The notes under the pieces are model-generated. The model searched no databases. It was not told the origin of the DNA and saw nothing but the letters and a program-made list of their open reading frames with translations. Below, in pieces: positions 8,784 through 16,755 of a stretch of DNA of 37,557 nt (the first letter of the stretch is position 1; the number at the start of each line of letters is the position of its first letter). The stretch is from Betaproteobacteria bacterium (GTDB lineage: Bacteria; Pseudomonadota; Gammaproteobacteria; Burkholderiales; Burkholderiaceae_D), in NCBI GenBank assembly GCA_025356395.1, contig JANXTA010000080.1, forward strand, positions 1-37,557. Reading direction: 5' to 3'. The translations under genes were made by a program, and so were the position numbers.

Positions 8784-8793
8784 CGTCAGGTCG
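8776..8793. terminator. 18-bp perfect palindrome over two convergent stop codons
   Basis: CGACCTGACGTCAGGTCG is self-complementary and covers the mnmA stop (8781-8783, plus) and the DUF2087 gene stop (8786-8788, minus). It could act as a shared hairpin ending both transcripts. No T-tract follows on either strand, so termination is uncertain. Confidence 0.4.
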
Positions 8794-9337
8794 CCCCGGC
8801 GGCGATCCGCGCGCGCCACGCAGTCAACGACGCACGCACCTCGTCGTCGGCACGTGCCGGCAGCTTGCGATATTCGGAGCAATCGCGTTTCCGCGGCAGC
8901 AGTCGGTGCTTGACGAGTTCGCGCCTCAGCGTGGCGTGATCGCCGAATGCGTGGGCAGTGCGCCGGATCGCGTTTACCTCGCGCTCGGTAAAGAGCCGCT
9001 TGGCCTCGAAGCGCGTCCACAGCACCCGCATCGCCATGCGCTGGATGGTGAACTTGGCGGGCCAGCGCACGAGGCGACCGTCACCATCGAATTGCATCAG
9101 CGTCCGACGTGCGTTCTCGGACAAAGGCAGCGCCGCCCGTGCGGGCACCGGTCCGGGCGGCGTGCCCTTGAGCGCCGGCAGGTTCTTGAATCCGGCGGCA
9201 CGCGCGATCAGGTTCTGCAGTTCGACATGGCCCGGCGGCGTGGGCTCCGCGGTCGGGCGGACGTTCAACGCGCGCCCCAGGTTACGGGCGAATGCCGACA
9301 GGTCGGACAGAACCAGCGGGGTGGCTTCACGGGGCAT
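8786..9337 (-). CDS. DUF2087 domain protein
   Basis: The 183-residue protein has two parts. Residues about 10-60 (SDLSAFARNLGRAL, then HVELQNLIARAAGFKNLPAL) resemble a small helical module seen in other uncharacterised proteins. Residues about 85-165 match DUF2087: FDGDGRLVRWPAKFTIQRMAM, then RLFTEREVNAIRR, LRRELVKHRLLPRKRD and SEYRK. DUF2087 is a compact winged-helix-like domain often found beside transcription-factor domains, so a nucleic-acid-related role is possible but unproven. The ATG at 9337 was chosen because GGGGAG lies six bases upstream; the frame stays open further back but without a ribosome site. It is convergent with mnmA and has no obvious operon partner. Confidence 0.75.
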   Translation of the reverse strand: MPREATPLVLSDLSAFARNLGRALNVRPTAEPTPPGHVELQNLIARAAGFKNLPALKGTPPGPVPARAALPLSENARRTLMQFDGDGRLVRWPAKFTIQRMAMRVLWTRFEAKRLFTEREVNAIRRTAHAFGDHATLRRELVKHRLLPRKRDCSEYRKLPARADDEVRASLTAWRARIAAGAT

Positions 9338-9583
9338 GGCAGGCTCCCCGATGCGGGCAGCTGCTCGGAGATGCATCGCGCACGCGTCGATGCCGATGGG
9401 TGCCGACTTGCCGGGTCCGGACCGCTGCCGCTGGGAAGACGATTCAGCGCGCAGATGAACGATGAACACCTTGTGGAACGTGGCAGATCTAGCTTACGGA
9501 AGACCGCGCGGTAACGCCTGGGTGAACCGCCGACCGAGGCGGCACTGTACCGACAAGCCTTCGATCGCGGCGCTGTCGGTTCG
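9338..9583. other. Intergenic region, no gene seen
   Basis: About 250 bp lie between two minus-strand genes. The part next to 9337 must hold the DUF2087 gene's ribosome site (GGGGAG) and promoter. I found no confident -35/-10 pair, terminator or small ORF here. Confidence 0.4.
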
Positions 9584-9997
9584 TCATTCCTCGACCAGCG
9601 ACGACGACAGGACCTGCGCGTGATGGACCGTCAACGCCACCTTCAAGACCTGACCCGCCGTCGAAACACGCCCCGCGCGGAAGCCGCAGTCCAGCCGGAC
9701 CTCGCCGTCCTCCGCGTAGAGGCTGGTCTTGCTGCGGCTATCGCAGGTCAGCGGTTGATCGTCCAGCGTGGCGGTCAGCGTGATGCGGGTGTCGTCGTGG
9801 CTGCCACCGAAGACGGCCAGGAAGCGCAACGGCCGGCCATCCATGGCCGGATCGATGGTGCAGCTGACGTCCTGCGAATCGGTGGGAATGCTGGTCGCGA
9901 TACAACCAGCCGGTTCGGCGGCGCTGGCCGGCAGGGCCGTCAAGATCACGGCCGCTTGGATCAGGCTGGCCACGAAGGCACCGTACGAGTGGGTCAT
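9584..9997 (-). CDS. Hypothetical secreted protein
   Basis: The 137-residue protein has a signal peptide: MTHSYGAFVASLIQAAVILTA and a likely cleavage after ALPASA near residue 26. The mature part is short, beta-rich in appearance and has four cysteines (in AGCIAT, DVSCTID, LTCDSRS and LDCGF) that could form two disulfides in the periplasm. I recognise no family. No strong ribosome-binding site precedes the ATG. It is divergent from the ABC export operon across a 159-bp gap, so co-regulation is possible. Confidence 0.6.
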   Translation of the reverse strand: MTHSYGAFVASLIQAAVILTALPASAAEPAGCIATSIPTDSQDVSCTIDPAMDGRPLRFLAVFGGSHDDTRITLTATLDDQPLTCDSRSKTSLYAEDGEVRLDCGFRAGRVSTAGQVLKVALTVHHAQVLSSSLVEE

Positions 9998-10156
9998 GGG
10001 ATGCGAACAGGTGGGTTCTACGGGCTGCGCATGTTGAGCGAGTGACCGCGACGGCGTGATGACAGCTGACGCCCGGTATCATTCCGCCGCGCCCGCTCTC
10101 GCCACCGTCGCCCCACCCCGTCCTCGCTCCCCCTCACCAGGCAAGACTCACGCCCC

Positions 10157-11377
10157 ATGGCCGCACCCGACATCGGCAAGCTCAGGATCGACCGCGGCAA
10201 CCTCGCGCCCCAGCGCAGGCGTCGCATCCGCTGGTGGTGGGTGATCGTCGCGCTAGTCGTCATCGGCGTGGCCGTGACGGTGCTGATGCCGCACCCGGTC
10301 CAGGTGCAGACGGCATCGGTCGTCACCCGCTATCCCGCCCAGCAGGTCACGGTGCTCACGGCTTCGGGTTACGTAGTCGCGCAGCGCAAGGCCGCCGTCG
10401 CCACCAAGGGCACCGGTCGTCTCGAGGAACTCAACGTGCAGGAAGGCAGCCGCGTGAAGAAGGGCGACCTGCTGGCGCGCATCGACGACCGCGACGTCAA
10501 GGCGCAGCTCGCGGCCGCGGTGGCGAACGTCGCCGTGGCGCGCGCGACCATCGCGGGGGCTGAAGCGGACCAGCGCAACTCGGCGATCGAATTGAAGCGC
10601 AGCCGCGACCTGGTCTCGAAGAACTTCGTGTCGGCTTCGGCGCTCGACGCGGCCGTCGCCCGCGACGATCGTGCGGTGGCCTCGACCAACAACGCGCGCG
10701 CCGGCCTGCAGGCCGCGATCGCCAACGCCAACAACGCGAAGGTTGCGGTCGACTTCACCGAGATCCGCGCACCCTTCGACGGCGTGGTCGTGACCAAGAG
10801 CGCCAATGTCGGCGACATCGTCACGCCGTTCTCGTCGGCGGTCGACTCGAAGGGTGCCGTGGTCAACATGGCCGACCTGTCGACGCTCGAGGTCGAGGCC
10901 GACGTGTCCGAGTCCAGCCTGTCGAAGATCACCATCGGCCAGCCCTGCGAGATCCTGCTCGATGCCCTGCCCGACGCGCGCTTCTCCGGCTCGGTCAGTC
11001 GTCAGGTGCCCACCGTAGATCGTGCCAAGGCAACGGTCACCACCAAGGTCCGCTTCGACCAGCTCGACGACCGCATCCTCCCCGACATGAGCGCGAAGGT
11101 GAGCTTCCTGTCCGCGAAGGTGGATCAGGCCGCGAACAAGCCGACGATTGCCGTCTCGACCGATGCCGTCGTCACGCGAGACGGCAAGCCGACGGTGTTC
11201 CGCTTGAAGACCGAAGGCAACAAGACCATCGCCGAAGCGGTCGTCGTGACGACCGGCGCGACCTATCCCGATGCGATCGAGGTCACGTCGGGCAACCTCA
11301 AGTCCGGCGACAAGCTGATCGTCAAGCCGGGTGACAAGATCACCAATGGCACGCCAGTCGCGTTGACCGCGAAGTGA
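10157..11377 (+). CDS. Periplasmic adaptor (HlyD/MacA family) of an ABC export system
   Basis: The 406-residue protein has a basic cytoplasmic tail, one membrane helix at about residues 24-43 (WWWVIVALVVIGVAVTVLMP), then a membrane-fusion-protein body. The first lipoyl half (GTGRLEELNVQEGSRVKKGDLLARID) leads to a coiled-coil hairpin of about 100 residues (roughly 115-215), a second lipoyl half (TEIRAPFDGVVVTKSANVGDIV), and beta-barrel and membrane-proximal domains. Such adaptors link an inner-membrane ABC transporter to an outer-membrane channel. The gene overlaps the ATPase gene by GTGA, so the partners are clear. The hairpin is short, as in MacA/DevB-type adaptors. No outer-membrane channel gene is present nearby; a TolC-like protein encoded elsewhere would be needed. 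Confidence 0.88.
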   Translation: MAAPDIGKLRIDRGNLAPQRRRRIRWWWVIVALVVIGVAVTVLMPHPVQVQTASVVTRYPAQQVTVLTASGYVVAQRKAAVATKGTGRLEELNVQEGSRVKKGDLLARIDDRDVKAQLAAAVANVAVARATIAGAEADQRNSAIELKRSRDLVSKNFVSASALDAAVARDDRAVASTNNARAGLQAAIANANNAKVAVDFTEIRAPFDGVVVTKSANVGDIVTPFSSAVDSKGAVVNMADLSTLEVEADVSESSLSKITIGQPCEILLDALPDARFSGSVSRQVPTVDRAKATVTTKVRFDQLDDRILPDMSAKVSFLSAKVDQAANKPTIAVSTDAVVTRDGKPTVFRLKTEGNKTIAEAVVVTTGATYPDAIEVTSGNLKSGDKLIVKPGDKITNGTPVALTAK

Positions 11378-12114
11378 CGACCGACGAACCAGCGCTGCCG
11401 CTGGTCGCGATCCGCGGCCTGCAGAAGGTCTACATCCGCGGCGAGCAGGCGGTACCCGTGCTGCTCGGCCTCGACCTCGACATCCCGCGCGGTGACTTCG
11501 TGTCGTTGATGGGACCGTCGGGTTCGGGCAAGAGCACGCTGCTTAATCTCATCGCGGGCATCGACAAGCCGACCGGTGGCAGCATCGTCGTCGACGGCGT
11601 GGACATCGCCCATCTCGGCGACGCGGACCTCGCGGCCTGGCGTGCCGCGCACGTCGGCTTCATCTTCCAGTTCTACAACCTGATGCCGGTGCTGAACGCG
11701 TTCGAGAACATCGAGCTGCCGCTGCTGCTCACCGGTCTGTCGCGTCGCGACCGCAAGGATCACGTCGAGGCCGCGCTCGAGATGGTCGGGCTGTCCGATC
11801 GCGCCGACCACTATCCGAACGAGCTGTCGGGCGGGCAGCAACAACGTGTCGCCATCGCACGCGCGCTGATCGCCGATCCGACGCTGATCGTGGCCGACGA
11901 GCCGACCGGTGATCTCGACCGTCACACTGGCGGCGAGATCCTCGACCTGATGGAGCAGCTCAACAGCGAACTCGGCAAGACCATCGTGATGGTGACGCAC
12001 GATCCGCGCGCCGCGGGCCGCGCACGGCGCATGGTGCATCTCGAAAAGGGCCTGCTGGTCAGCGATGCCGACTATCAGGCCGAGTTGCAGGCGTCGCTGC
12101 ATGCGGCGCATTGA
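11374..12114 (+). CDS. ABC transporter ATP-binding protein (MacB/LolD type)
   Basis: The 246-residue ATPase has Walker [10 protein letters not shown] (about residues 46-54), the Q-loop [17 protein letters not shown], signature [15 protein letters not shown], Walker [13 protein letters not shown] and the switch His in MVTHDP. This is the MacB/LolD/FtsE subfamily, which powers mechanotransmission-type transporters rather than ordinary substrate pumping. The start is GTG at 11374, overlapping the adaptor stop as GTGA. It is a separate protein, unlike E. coli MacB where ATPase and permease are fused. It serves the two permeases downstream, with a VOC gene between. Confidence 0.93.
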   Translation: MTTDEPALPLVAIRGLQKVYIRGEQAVPVLLGLDLDIPRGDFVSLMGPSGSGKSTLLNLIAGIDKPTGGSIVVDGVDIAHLGDADLAAWRAAHVGFIFQFYNLMPVLNAFENIELPLLLTGLSRRDRKDHVEAALEMVGLSDRADHYPNELSGGQQQRVAIARALIADPTLIVADEPTGDLDRHTGGEILDLMEQLNSELGKTIVMVTHDPRAAGRARRMVHLEKGLLVSDADYQAELQASLHAAH

Positions 12115-12127
12115 AGGAAGTCATGGA

Positions 12128-12520
12128 ATGACACAGACCATCGCAGCCCTCGCCCTCGTCGTGCGCGACTACGACGAGACCATCGCCTGGTACACGGCCG
12201 TGCTCGGCTTCGAACTGCTCGAGGACACGGACATGGGCGGCGACAAGCGCTGGGTCCGCATCGCGCCCCGCGGGTCGACCGGTACCGTGCTGTTGCTCGC
12301 GCTGGCGAAGAGCGAGCAGCAGAAGGTCGCGGTGGGCCAGCAAGGCGGTGGACGGGTTTTCCTGTTCCTGCATACCGACGACTTCGATGGCGACTTCGCG
12401 GGGATGAAGGCAAGGGGCGTGAAGTTCCTGGAGGAGCCGCGCAACGAGGTGTACGGCAAGGTCGTCGTGTTCGAAGACTTGTATGGCAACAAGTGGGATT
12501 TCATTGAACCGCGAAAGTAA
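12128..12520 (+). CDS. VOC-family (glyoxalase/bleomycin-resistance fold) protein
   Basis: The 130-residue protein has the paired beta-alpha-beta-beta-beta units of the vicinal-oxygen-chelate fold: IAALALVVRDYDETIAWYTAV at the N-terminus, then RVFLFLHTDDFDGDFAGMKARGVKFLEEP and VVFEDLYGNKWDFIEP. The His usually found in the first strand as a metal ligand is Ala here and the second-unit His is also absent, so it may bind a small molecule rather than act as a metal enzyme. The ATG at 12128 follows AAGGAAG by seven bases; an ATG at 12123 is in another frame. It lies 13 bp after the ATPase gene and before the two permease genes, so it is part of the ABC operon. Substrate is unknown. Confidence 0.82.
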   Translation: MTQTIAALALVVRDYDETIAWYTAVLGFELLEDTDMGGDKRWVRIAPRGSTGTVLLLALAKSEQQKVAVGQQGGGRVFLFLHTDDFDGDFAGMKARGVKFLEEPRNEVYGKVVVFEDLYGNKWDFIEPRK

Positions 12521-12542
12521 TCACCTCCTCCCTGCTCATCCC

Positions 12543-12557
12543 CTCCCCTAGGGGGAG
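12543..12557 (+). other. Short hairpin before the first permease gene
   Basis: CTCCCCTAGGGGGAG can fold into a 6-bp stem with a 3-base loop. It lies between the VOC stop and the permease ATG, in a pyrimidine-rich stretch with no clear ribosome site for the permease. It may tune expression or mRNA stability within the operon. It has no T-tract, so it is not an evident terminator. Confidence 0.35.
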
Positions 12558-12578
12558 CGGATGTAGATCTCCCCAGCC

Positions 12579-13739
12579 ATGTCCTTCGTCCTCAAGCTCC
12601 TCACCCGCAACGCGATGCGCCAAAAGCTGCGCATCAGCCTGACCATGGTCGGGCTGGTCGTCGCGCTCTGCGCCTTCGGCTTGCTGCGGACCATCGTCGA
12701 TGCCTGGTACGCCGGCGTCGAAGGCACCTCGTCGATCCGCCTCGTCACGCGCAACTCCATCTCGCTGGTGTTCCCGCTGCCGCTCAACTACGCGCAGCGG
12801 ATGCGGCAGGTCGACGGCGTCAACGGCGTGTCGTGGGGCAACTGGTTCGGCGGCGTGTACATCAACGAGCGCAACTTCTTCCCGCAGTTCGCCGTCGACG
12901 CCGCGAGCTACCTCGAGATGTATCCCGAGTACGTCGTGCAGCCCGCCGAACTCAAGGCTTTCCTTGCCGATCGTCAGGGCGTCGTCGTCGGCCGCAAGCT
13001 CGCGACCCAATACGGCTGGAAGCTGGGTGACCAGGTGCCCCTGCGCGGCACCATCTATCCGGGTACATGGACCTTCACGGTCCGCGCGATCTACGACGGG
13101 GTCGATGCCAAGACCGACGAATCGCAGTTCCTCTTTCACTGGACCTATCTCAACGAGACCACCAAGAAGCGCTTCGGCCGCAGGGGCGACCAGGTCGGCT
13201 TCTACATCGAGCGGCTGGTCAATCCCGACGACGCGGCGCCGGTGTCGAAGCAGCTCGACGGCCTCTTCAGCAACTCGCTCGCCGAAACGTTGACCGAGAC
13301 CGAAAAGTCCTTCCAGCTTGGCTTCATCTCGATGACTGAACTGATCCTGGTCGCGATCCAGGCCGTCTCGTTCGTGGTCATCCTGATCATCATGGCCGTG
13401 ATGGCAAACACTATCGCGATGACCGCACGCGAACGCACATCCGAGTACGCGACTTTGAAGGCACTGGGCTTCAGTCCCGGCTTCATCGGCTGGCTGATCG
13501 TCGGCGAATCGCTGTTCATCGCGTTGGTCGGCGGCATGGTCGCAGTGGCCGTGACCTTCCCGATCGCCAGTGCGTTCGGCAAGACGATGGGCACGCTGTT
13601 CCCGATCTTCTTCGTGTCGCGCGAAACCGTCCTGCTTCAGTTCGCGGCCGCGGCGATCATCGGGCTCATCGCGGCCGCGTGGCCGGCGTGGAGCGCCGGC
13701 CGCATCCGCATCGTCGACGGCCTGCGTCACGTCGCCTGA
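12579..13739 (+). CDS. ABC transporter permease, FtsX/MacB type (first)
   Basis: The 386-residue protein has the four-helix MacB/FtsX topology. One N-terminal span (LRISLTMVGLVVALCAFGLL, about residues 17-36) is followed by a periplasmic domain of about 230 residues (MacB_PCD-like). Three C-terminal spans come from about residue 258 (ISMTELILVAIQAVSFVVILIIM onward), with the FtsX-like cytoplasmic loop ARERTSEYATLKALGFSPG. The N-terminus MSFVLKLLTRNAMRQKLRISLT is the usual amphipathic start. It pairs with the adjacent permease (6 bp gap) and the ATPase at 11374-12114. Substrate unknown. Confidence 0.9.
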   Translation: MSFVLKLLTRNAMRQKLRISLTMVGLVVALCAFGLLRTIVDAWYAGVEGTSSIRLVTRNSISLVFPLPLNYAQRMRQVDGVNGVSWGNWFGGVYINERNFFPQFAVDAASYLEMYPEYVVQPAELKAFLADRQGVVVGRKLATQYGWKLGDQVPLRGTIYPGTWTFTVRAIYDGVDAKTDESQFLFHWTYLNETTKKRFGRRGDQVGFYIERLVNPDDAAPVSKQLDGLFSNSLAETLTETEKSFQLGFISMTELILVAIQAVSFVVILIIMAVMANTIAMTARERTSEYATLKALGFSPGFIGWLIVGESLFIALVGGMVAVAVTFPIASAFGKTMGTLFPIFFVSRETVLLQFAAAAIIGLIAAAWPAWSAGRIRIVDGLRHVA

Positions 13740-13745
13740 CGCGCA

Positions 13746-14930
13746 ATGAAGGCCATTCCCTTCGTCTACATCGCGCGCAACGTCTACGCGCGCAAGGTGA
13801 CCACGCTGTTGACGGCGAGCGGCATGGCGCTCGTGGTCTTCGTCTTCGCCAGCGTTCTGATGATGACCGAGGGCATCCGCGCGACGCTGGTCGCGACCGG
13901 CCAGCCCGACAACGTGATGGTGATCCGCAAGGCGTCTGCCTCCGAAGTGCAGAGCGGCGTCGGCCGCGACCAGGCGCAGGTGATCGACAGCAGCCCCGAG
14001 ATCGCGACCGACGGCAACGGCGCGAAGCTGATCTCGAAGGAGCCGGTGGCCGTCATCAACATGCCGAAGCGGAAGAGCAATCCGAACGCGCCCGACAAGC
14101 CGGCCAACATCGTCGTGCGCGGCACCACCGATGCAGGTTTCCAGATGCGGCCGCAGGTGCACATCGTCGAGGGCCGCATATTCCAGCCGGGCACGTCCGA
14201 GATCATCGCGGGTCGTGCCATCTCGCGCGGCTTCGCGGGTGCGGGTCTCGGCGAGAGCCTGCGCTTCGCGCAGCGGCAGTGGACCGTGGTCGGCATCTTC
14301 GACGGCGGCGGCAGCGCGTTTGACTCCGAGGTGTGGGGCGACGCGGAGCAGCTGATGCAGGGCTTCAGGCGGCAGTCCTTTTCGTCGGTGATCTTCCGGC
14401 TCGCCGATCCCGCACAGTTCGACGCGGTGAAGGCGCGCCTCGAAGGCGACCCGCGACTGACCATCGAGGCCAAGCCCGAGAAGCAGTTCTATGCGGAACA
14501 ATCGGAAGGGCTCGCCAAGTTCATCGGCTACCTCGGCACGACGCTGTCGGTGATCTTCTCGATCGGCGCGATCGTCGGCGCGATGATCACCATGTACGCC
14601 AGCGTCGCGGCGCGCACGGGTGAGATCGGCACCTTGCGCGCGCTCGGCTTTCCACGTTCATCGATCCTCATCGCCTTCCTCGTCGAGGCGCTGGTCCTCG
14701 GCCTGGTCGGTGGCGTGGTCGGGCTAGCGGCCGCGTCGGCGATGCAGGCCGTCAGCCTGTCGACGACCAACTTCCAGACCTTCTCGGAGCTGACCTTCCG
14801 CTTTCGCATCACCGGCTCGATCGTGATCGAGGTGATGTTCTTCGCGTTGTTCATGGGGTTCGTCGGCGGCTTCCTGCCGGCGTTCCGCGCGGCCCGCATG
14901 AAGATCGTCGATGCCTTGCGCGCCGCGTGA
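13746..14930 (+). CDS. ABC transporter permease, FtsX/MacB type (second)
   Basis: The 394-residue protein has the same topology as its neighbour: a first span near residues 18-38 (TLLTASGMALVVFVFASVLMM), a periplasmic region with LISKEPVAVINMP and IVEGRIFQPGTSEIIAGRA, and three C-terminal spans starting near residue 265, including the cytoplasmic loop AARTGEIGTLRALGFPRSSI. Two distinct permeases with one ATPase and one adaptor suggest a heterodimeric exporter of DevBCA/MacAB style. It starts 6 bp after the first permease stop and closes the operon. Confidence 0.9.
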   Translation: MKAIPFVYIARNVYARKVTTLLTASGMALVVFVFASVLMMTEGIRATLVATGQPDNVMVIRKASASEVQSGVGRDQAQVIDSSPEIATDGNGAKLISKEPVAVINMPKRKSNPNAPDKPANIVVRGTTDAGFQMRPQVHIVEGRIFQPGTSEIIAGRAISRGFAGAGLGESLRFAQRQWTVVGIFDGGGSAFDSEVWGDAEQLMQGFRRQSFSSVIFRLADPAQFDAVKARLEGDPRLTIEAKPEKQFYAEQSEGLAKFIGYLGTTLSVIFSIGAIVGAMITMYASVAARTGEIGTLRALGFPRSSILIAFLVEALVLGLVGGVVGLAAASAMQAVSLSTTNFQTFSELTFRFRITGSIVIEVMFFALFMGFVGGFLPAFRAARMKIVDALRAA

Positions 14931-14966
14931 CGTAAAGGCCACGCGCGAAGATCGACCCAGACTATC

Positions 14967-15968
14967 GTCGGCCTCGTCGACCTCTTGCAGACCCGGCACT
15001 CGATCCGCCGCAACTACCCGGTGATCGGGCACTTCCGCTTCATGATCGAAGCCATCCGGCCCGATCTGCGGCAATACCTGTTCGAGGACGATACGGTGGC
15101 GACCCCGTTCTCCCGCAGCCAGCGATCGATCGTCTACCAGCGCGCCAAGCTCGAACTCGACAAGCGCCCGTTCGGGACGCAGCTCGACGTCGACTGCGTG
15201 TCACCGGCTCGCCATCCGGCCTTCTCGACGCCGATCGAACTGATGAGGTTCGTCGACCGGCTGCGCACGCTGTCGGGCGGCAAGCCGACCGGCTTCAAGC
15301 TGTGCATCGGTCACCCGTGAGAATTCTTCGGCATCGCGAAGGCCATGATCGAGATCGGCATCACGCCGGACTTCATCGTCGTCGACGGCGGCGAAGGCGG
15401 GACCGGAGCGGCGCCGGTCTAGTTCACCGACCACGTGCGCGCACCACTGCTCGAAGGGTTGCAACTGGTCCACAACACGCTGGTCGGCCTGAACCTGCGC
15501 GACCAGATCCGCATCGGCGCGTCGGGCCGCATCGTCACGGCATTCGACATCGTGCGCACCATGGCGCTCGGAGCCGACTGGTGCAACTCGGCCCGCGGCT
15601 TCATGTTCGCGCTCGGCTGCATCCAGTCGCTGTCGTGCCACACCGATCGATGTCCGAGCGGCGTGGCGACGCAGGATCCGATCCGTCAGCGCGCGCTCGT
15701 TGTGCCCAACAAATCGACGCGCGTGCATCAGTTCCACGACGAGACGTTGAAGGCATTGGCCGAGCTGGTCGCAGCGGCGGGGCTGACGCATCCGATCGAA
15801 CTCGGCCCGCAGCATAGCGTCAGGCGCATGGCACAGAACGAGGTGCGGCTGCTGTCCCTGGTAGCGCAATTCATCCGGACTGGCAGGCTCGCCGAAAGCC
15901 GCTACGAACACAAGGTCTTCGAGATCTTCTGGCCGATGGCGCGGGCCGACAGCTTCTCGCCGGTGGGT
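14967..15968 (+). pseudogene. FMN-binding glutamate-synthase-like protein, decayed
   Basis: One reading frame carries recognisable pieces of a GltB-like FMN-binding domain protein but is broken several times. Homology begins near LVDLLQTRHSIRRNYPVIGHFRF, so the usual N-terminal membrane segment is missing. After RPFGTQLDV (about 15190) the text jumps to DCVSPARHPAFSTPIELM. In intact relatives these parts are separated by well over 100 residues that include FMN-binding sequence, so a large in-frame deletion is inferred. A TGA at 15318-15320 falls where relatives have Trp in GHPWEF, and a TAG at 15420-15422 where they have Glu in APVEFTDH. The same frame then continues through IRIGASGRIVTAFDIVR, ALGCIQSLSCHTDRCPSGVATQDP and WPMARADSF. 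Enzyme activity is not expected. The expected residues come from memory of the family. Confidence 0.88.
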
Positions 15969-15976
15969 CTGACGCG

Positions 15977-16630
15977 TCAGAAGAACCCGGCGCGTGCGGC
16001 CGAGTCGAGCAGCGCCGCAGACAGCGTGCCGAACTGGGCTTCGAGATCCTTCGATGGCGGTGCCGCGCGGCTGGCCGTCCAGGACAACCGGCCCGACGCC
16101 ACATCGGTGAGACGACCGTTGGCCGCGAATCCCGTCACCACGCGACCTTCGCCGACCGGGGTCGACACCCCGACTCCACCGCCCACCGCGCTGCTGCTGC
16201 CCAGGCCGAAGCCCCCGATGCCGAACGACAGGGATGGTCGATCGTTTTCCGTGGCGACCGGCGTCAGGGTGACGACGAGGATGGCCCTGGCGTTCGACCT
16301 GGCCGCACCGACGAGCAGTTGCTGATCGAGCGAGCGGTCCCGCACGATCACGGTGTCCGCAGCCACGAAGACCGGCGTCGCGCCACGCGCACGGACCTCG
16401 GCAGCCAGCCGGTCCTGGCAGACGTTGCGAACCGCGACGTCGGGCGCCTCGCAGGCGACCAACACGTTCGCGCCGCGAAACGACGTAACCTGGCCGCGCA
16501 GCGAGGGATCGGTCCATTCGGCGTCGACGTTCGAAGTAGCCGCACACGCACCCACGCCCAGCGCGAGCGCGGCAACGGCGAGACGGGCGGTGATTGCGGA
16601 AGGGAACGGAAGCGCGCGCGACGAAGGCAT
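15977..16630 (-). CDS. DUF4136-like lipoprotein
   Basis: The 217-residue protein has a lipoprotein signal: a hydrophobic stretch ARLAVAALALGVGAC with a lipobox VGAC, making the Cys near residue 29 the probable lipidated residue. The mature part contains VDAEWTDPSLRG near the start, an NVLVACEAPDVAVRNVCQDRLAAEV segment, and a Gly/Ser-rich loop (LSFGIGGFGLGSSSAVGGGVG) before a C-terminal helix. The pattern resembles DUF4136 and related envelope lipoproteins, but the match is loose. The ATG at 16630 was chosen for its normal signal; an ATG at 16666 is a possible alternative. It should reside in the outer or inner membrane facing the periplasm. It is convergent with the decayed glutamate-synthase gene. 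Confidence 0.65.
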   Translation of the reverse strand: MPSSRALPFPSAITARLAVAALALGVGACAATSNVDAEWTDPSLRGQVTSFRGANVLVACEAPDVAVRNVCQDRLAAEVRARGATPVFVAADTVIVRDRSLDQQLLVGAARSNARAILVVTLTPVATENDRPSLSFGIGGFGLGSSSAVGGGVGVSTPVGEGRVVTGFAANGRLTDVASGRLSWTASRAAPPSKDLEAQFGTLSAALLDSAARAGFF

Positions 16631-16755
16631 TTGGGCGTTTGTGGCTTGAGGGCGGGACCGCAGCATCCCGCGCGCCCGCTGCTCAACCCAGCGGACGGAT
16701 GACCACAACGCTGTAGGCGGGTGGCGCCTTGGCCACGCCGCCATGAAGACCGGTC

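Noticed and set aside
12501-14501. 666-codon open frame on the minus strand opposite the two permease genes
   Set aside because: It is His-, Arg- and Asp-rich, has no recognisable domain, and lies opposite clear permease genes. Long antisense frames are common in GC-rich coding DNA.
15318-15422. TGA and TAG in the glutamate-synthase-like gene as recoding (selenocysteine or read-through)
   Set aside because: Relatives have Trp and Glu there, no recoding signal is seen, and the gene also has a large deletion and lost its N-terminus. Decay is the simpler explanation.
16666-16755. Short minus-strand text ending VAKAPPAYSVVVIRPLG between the PBP7-type and lipoprotein genes
   Set aside because: It looks protein-like but is under 30 codons with no start or ribosome site, so it is too short to support as a gene.
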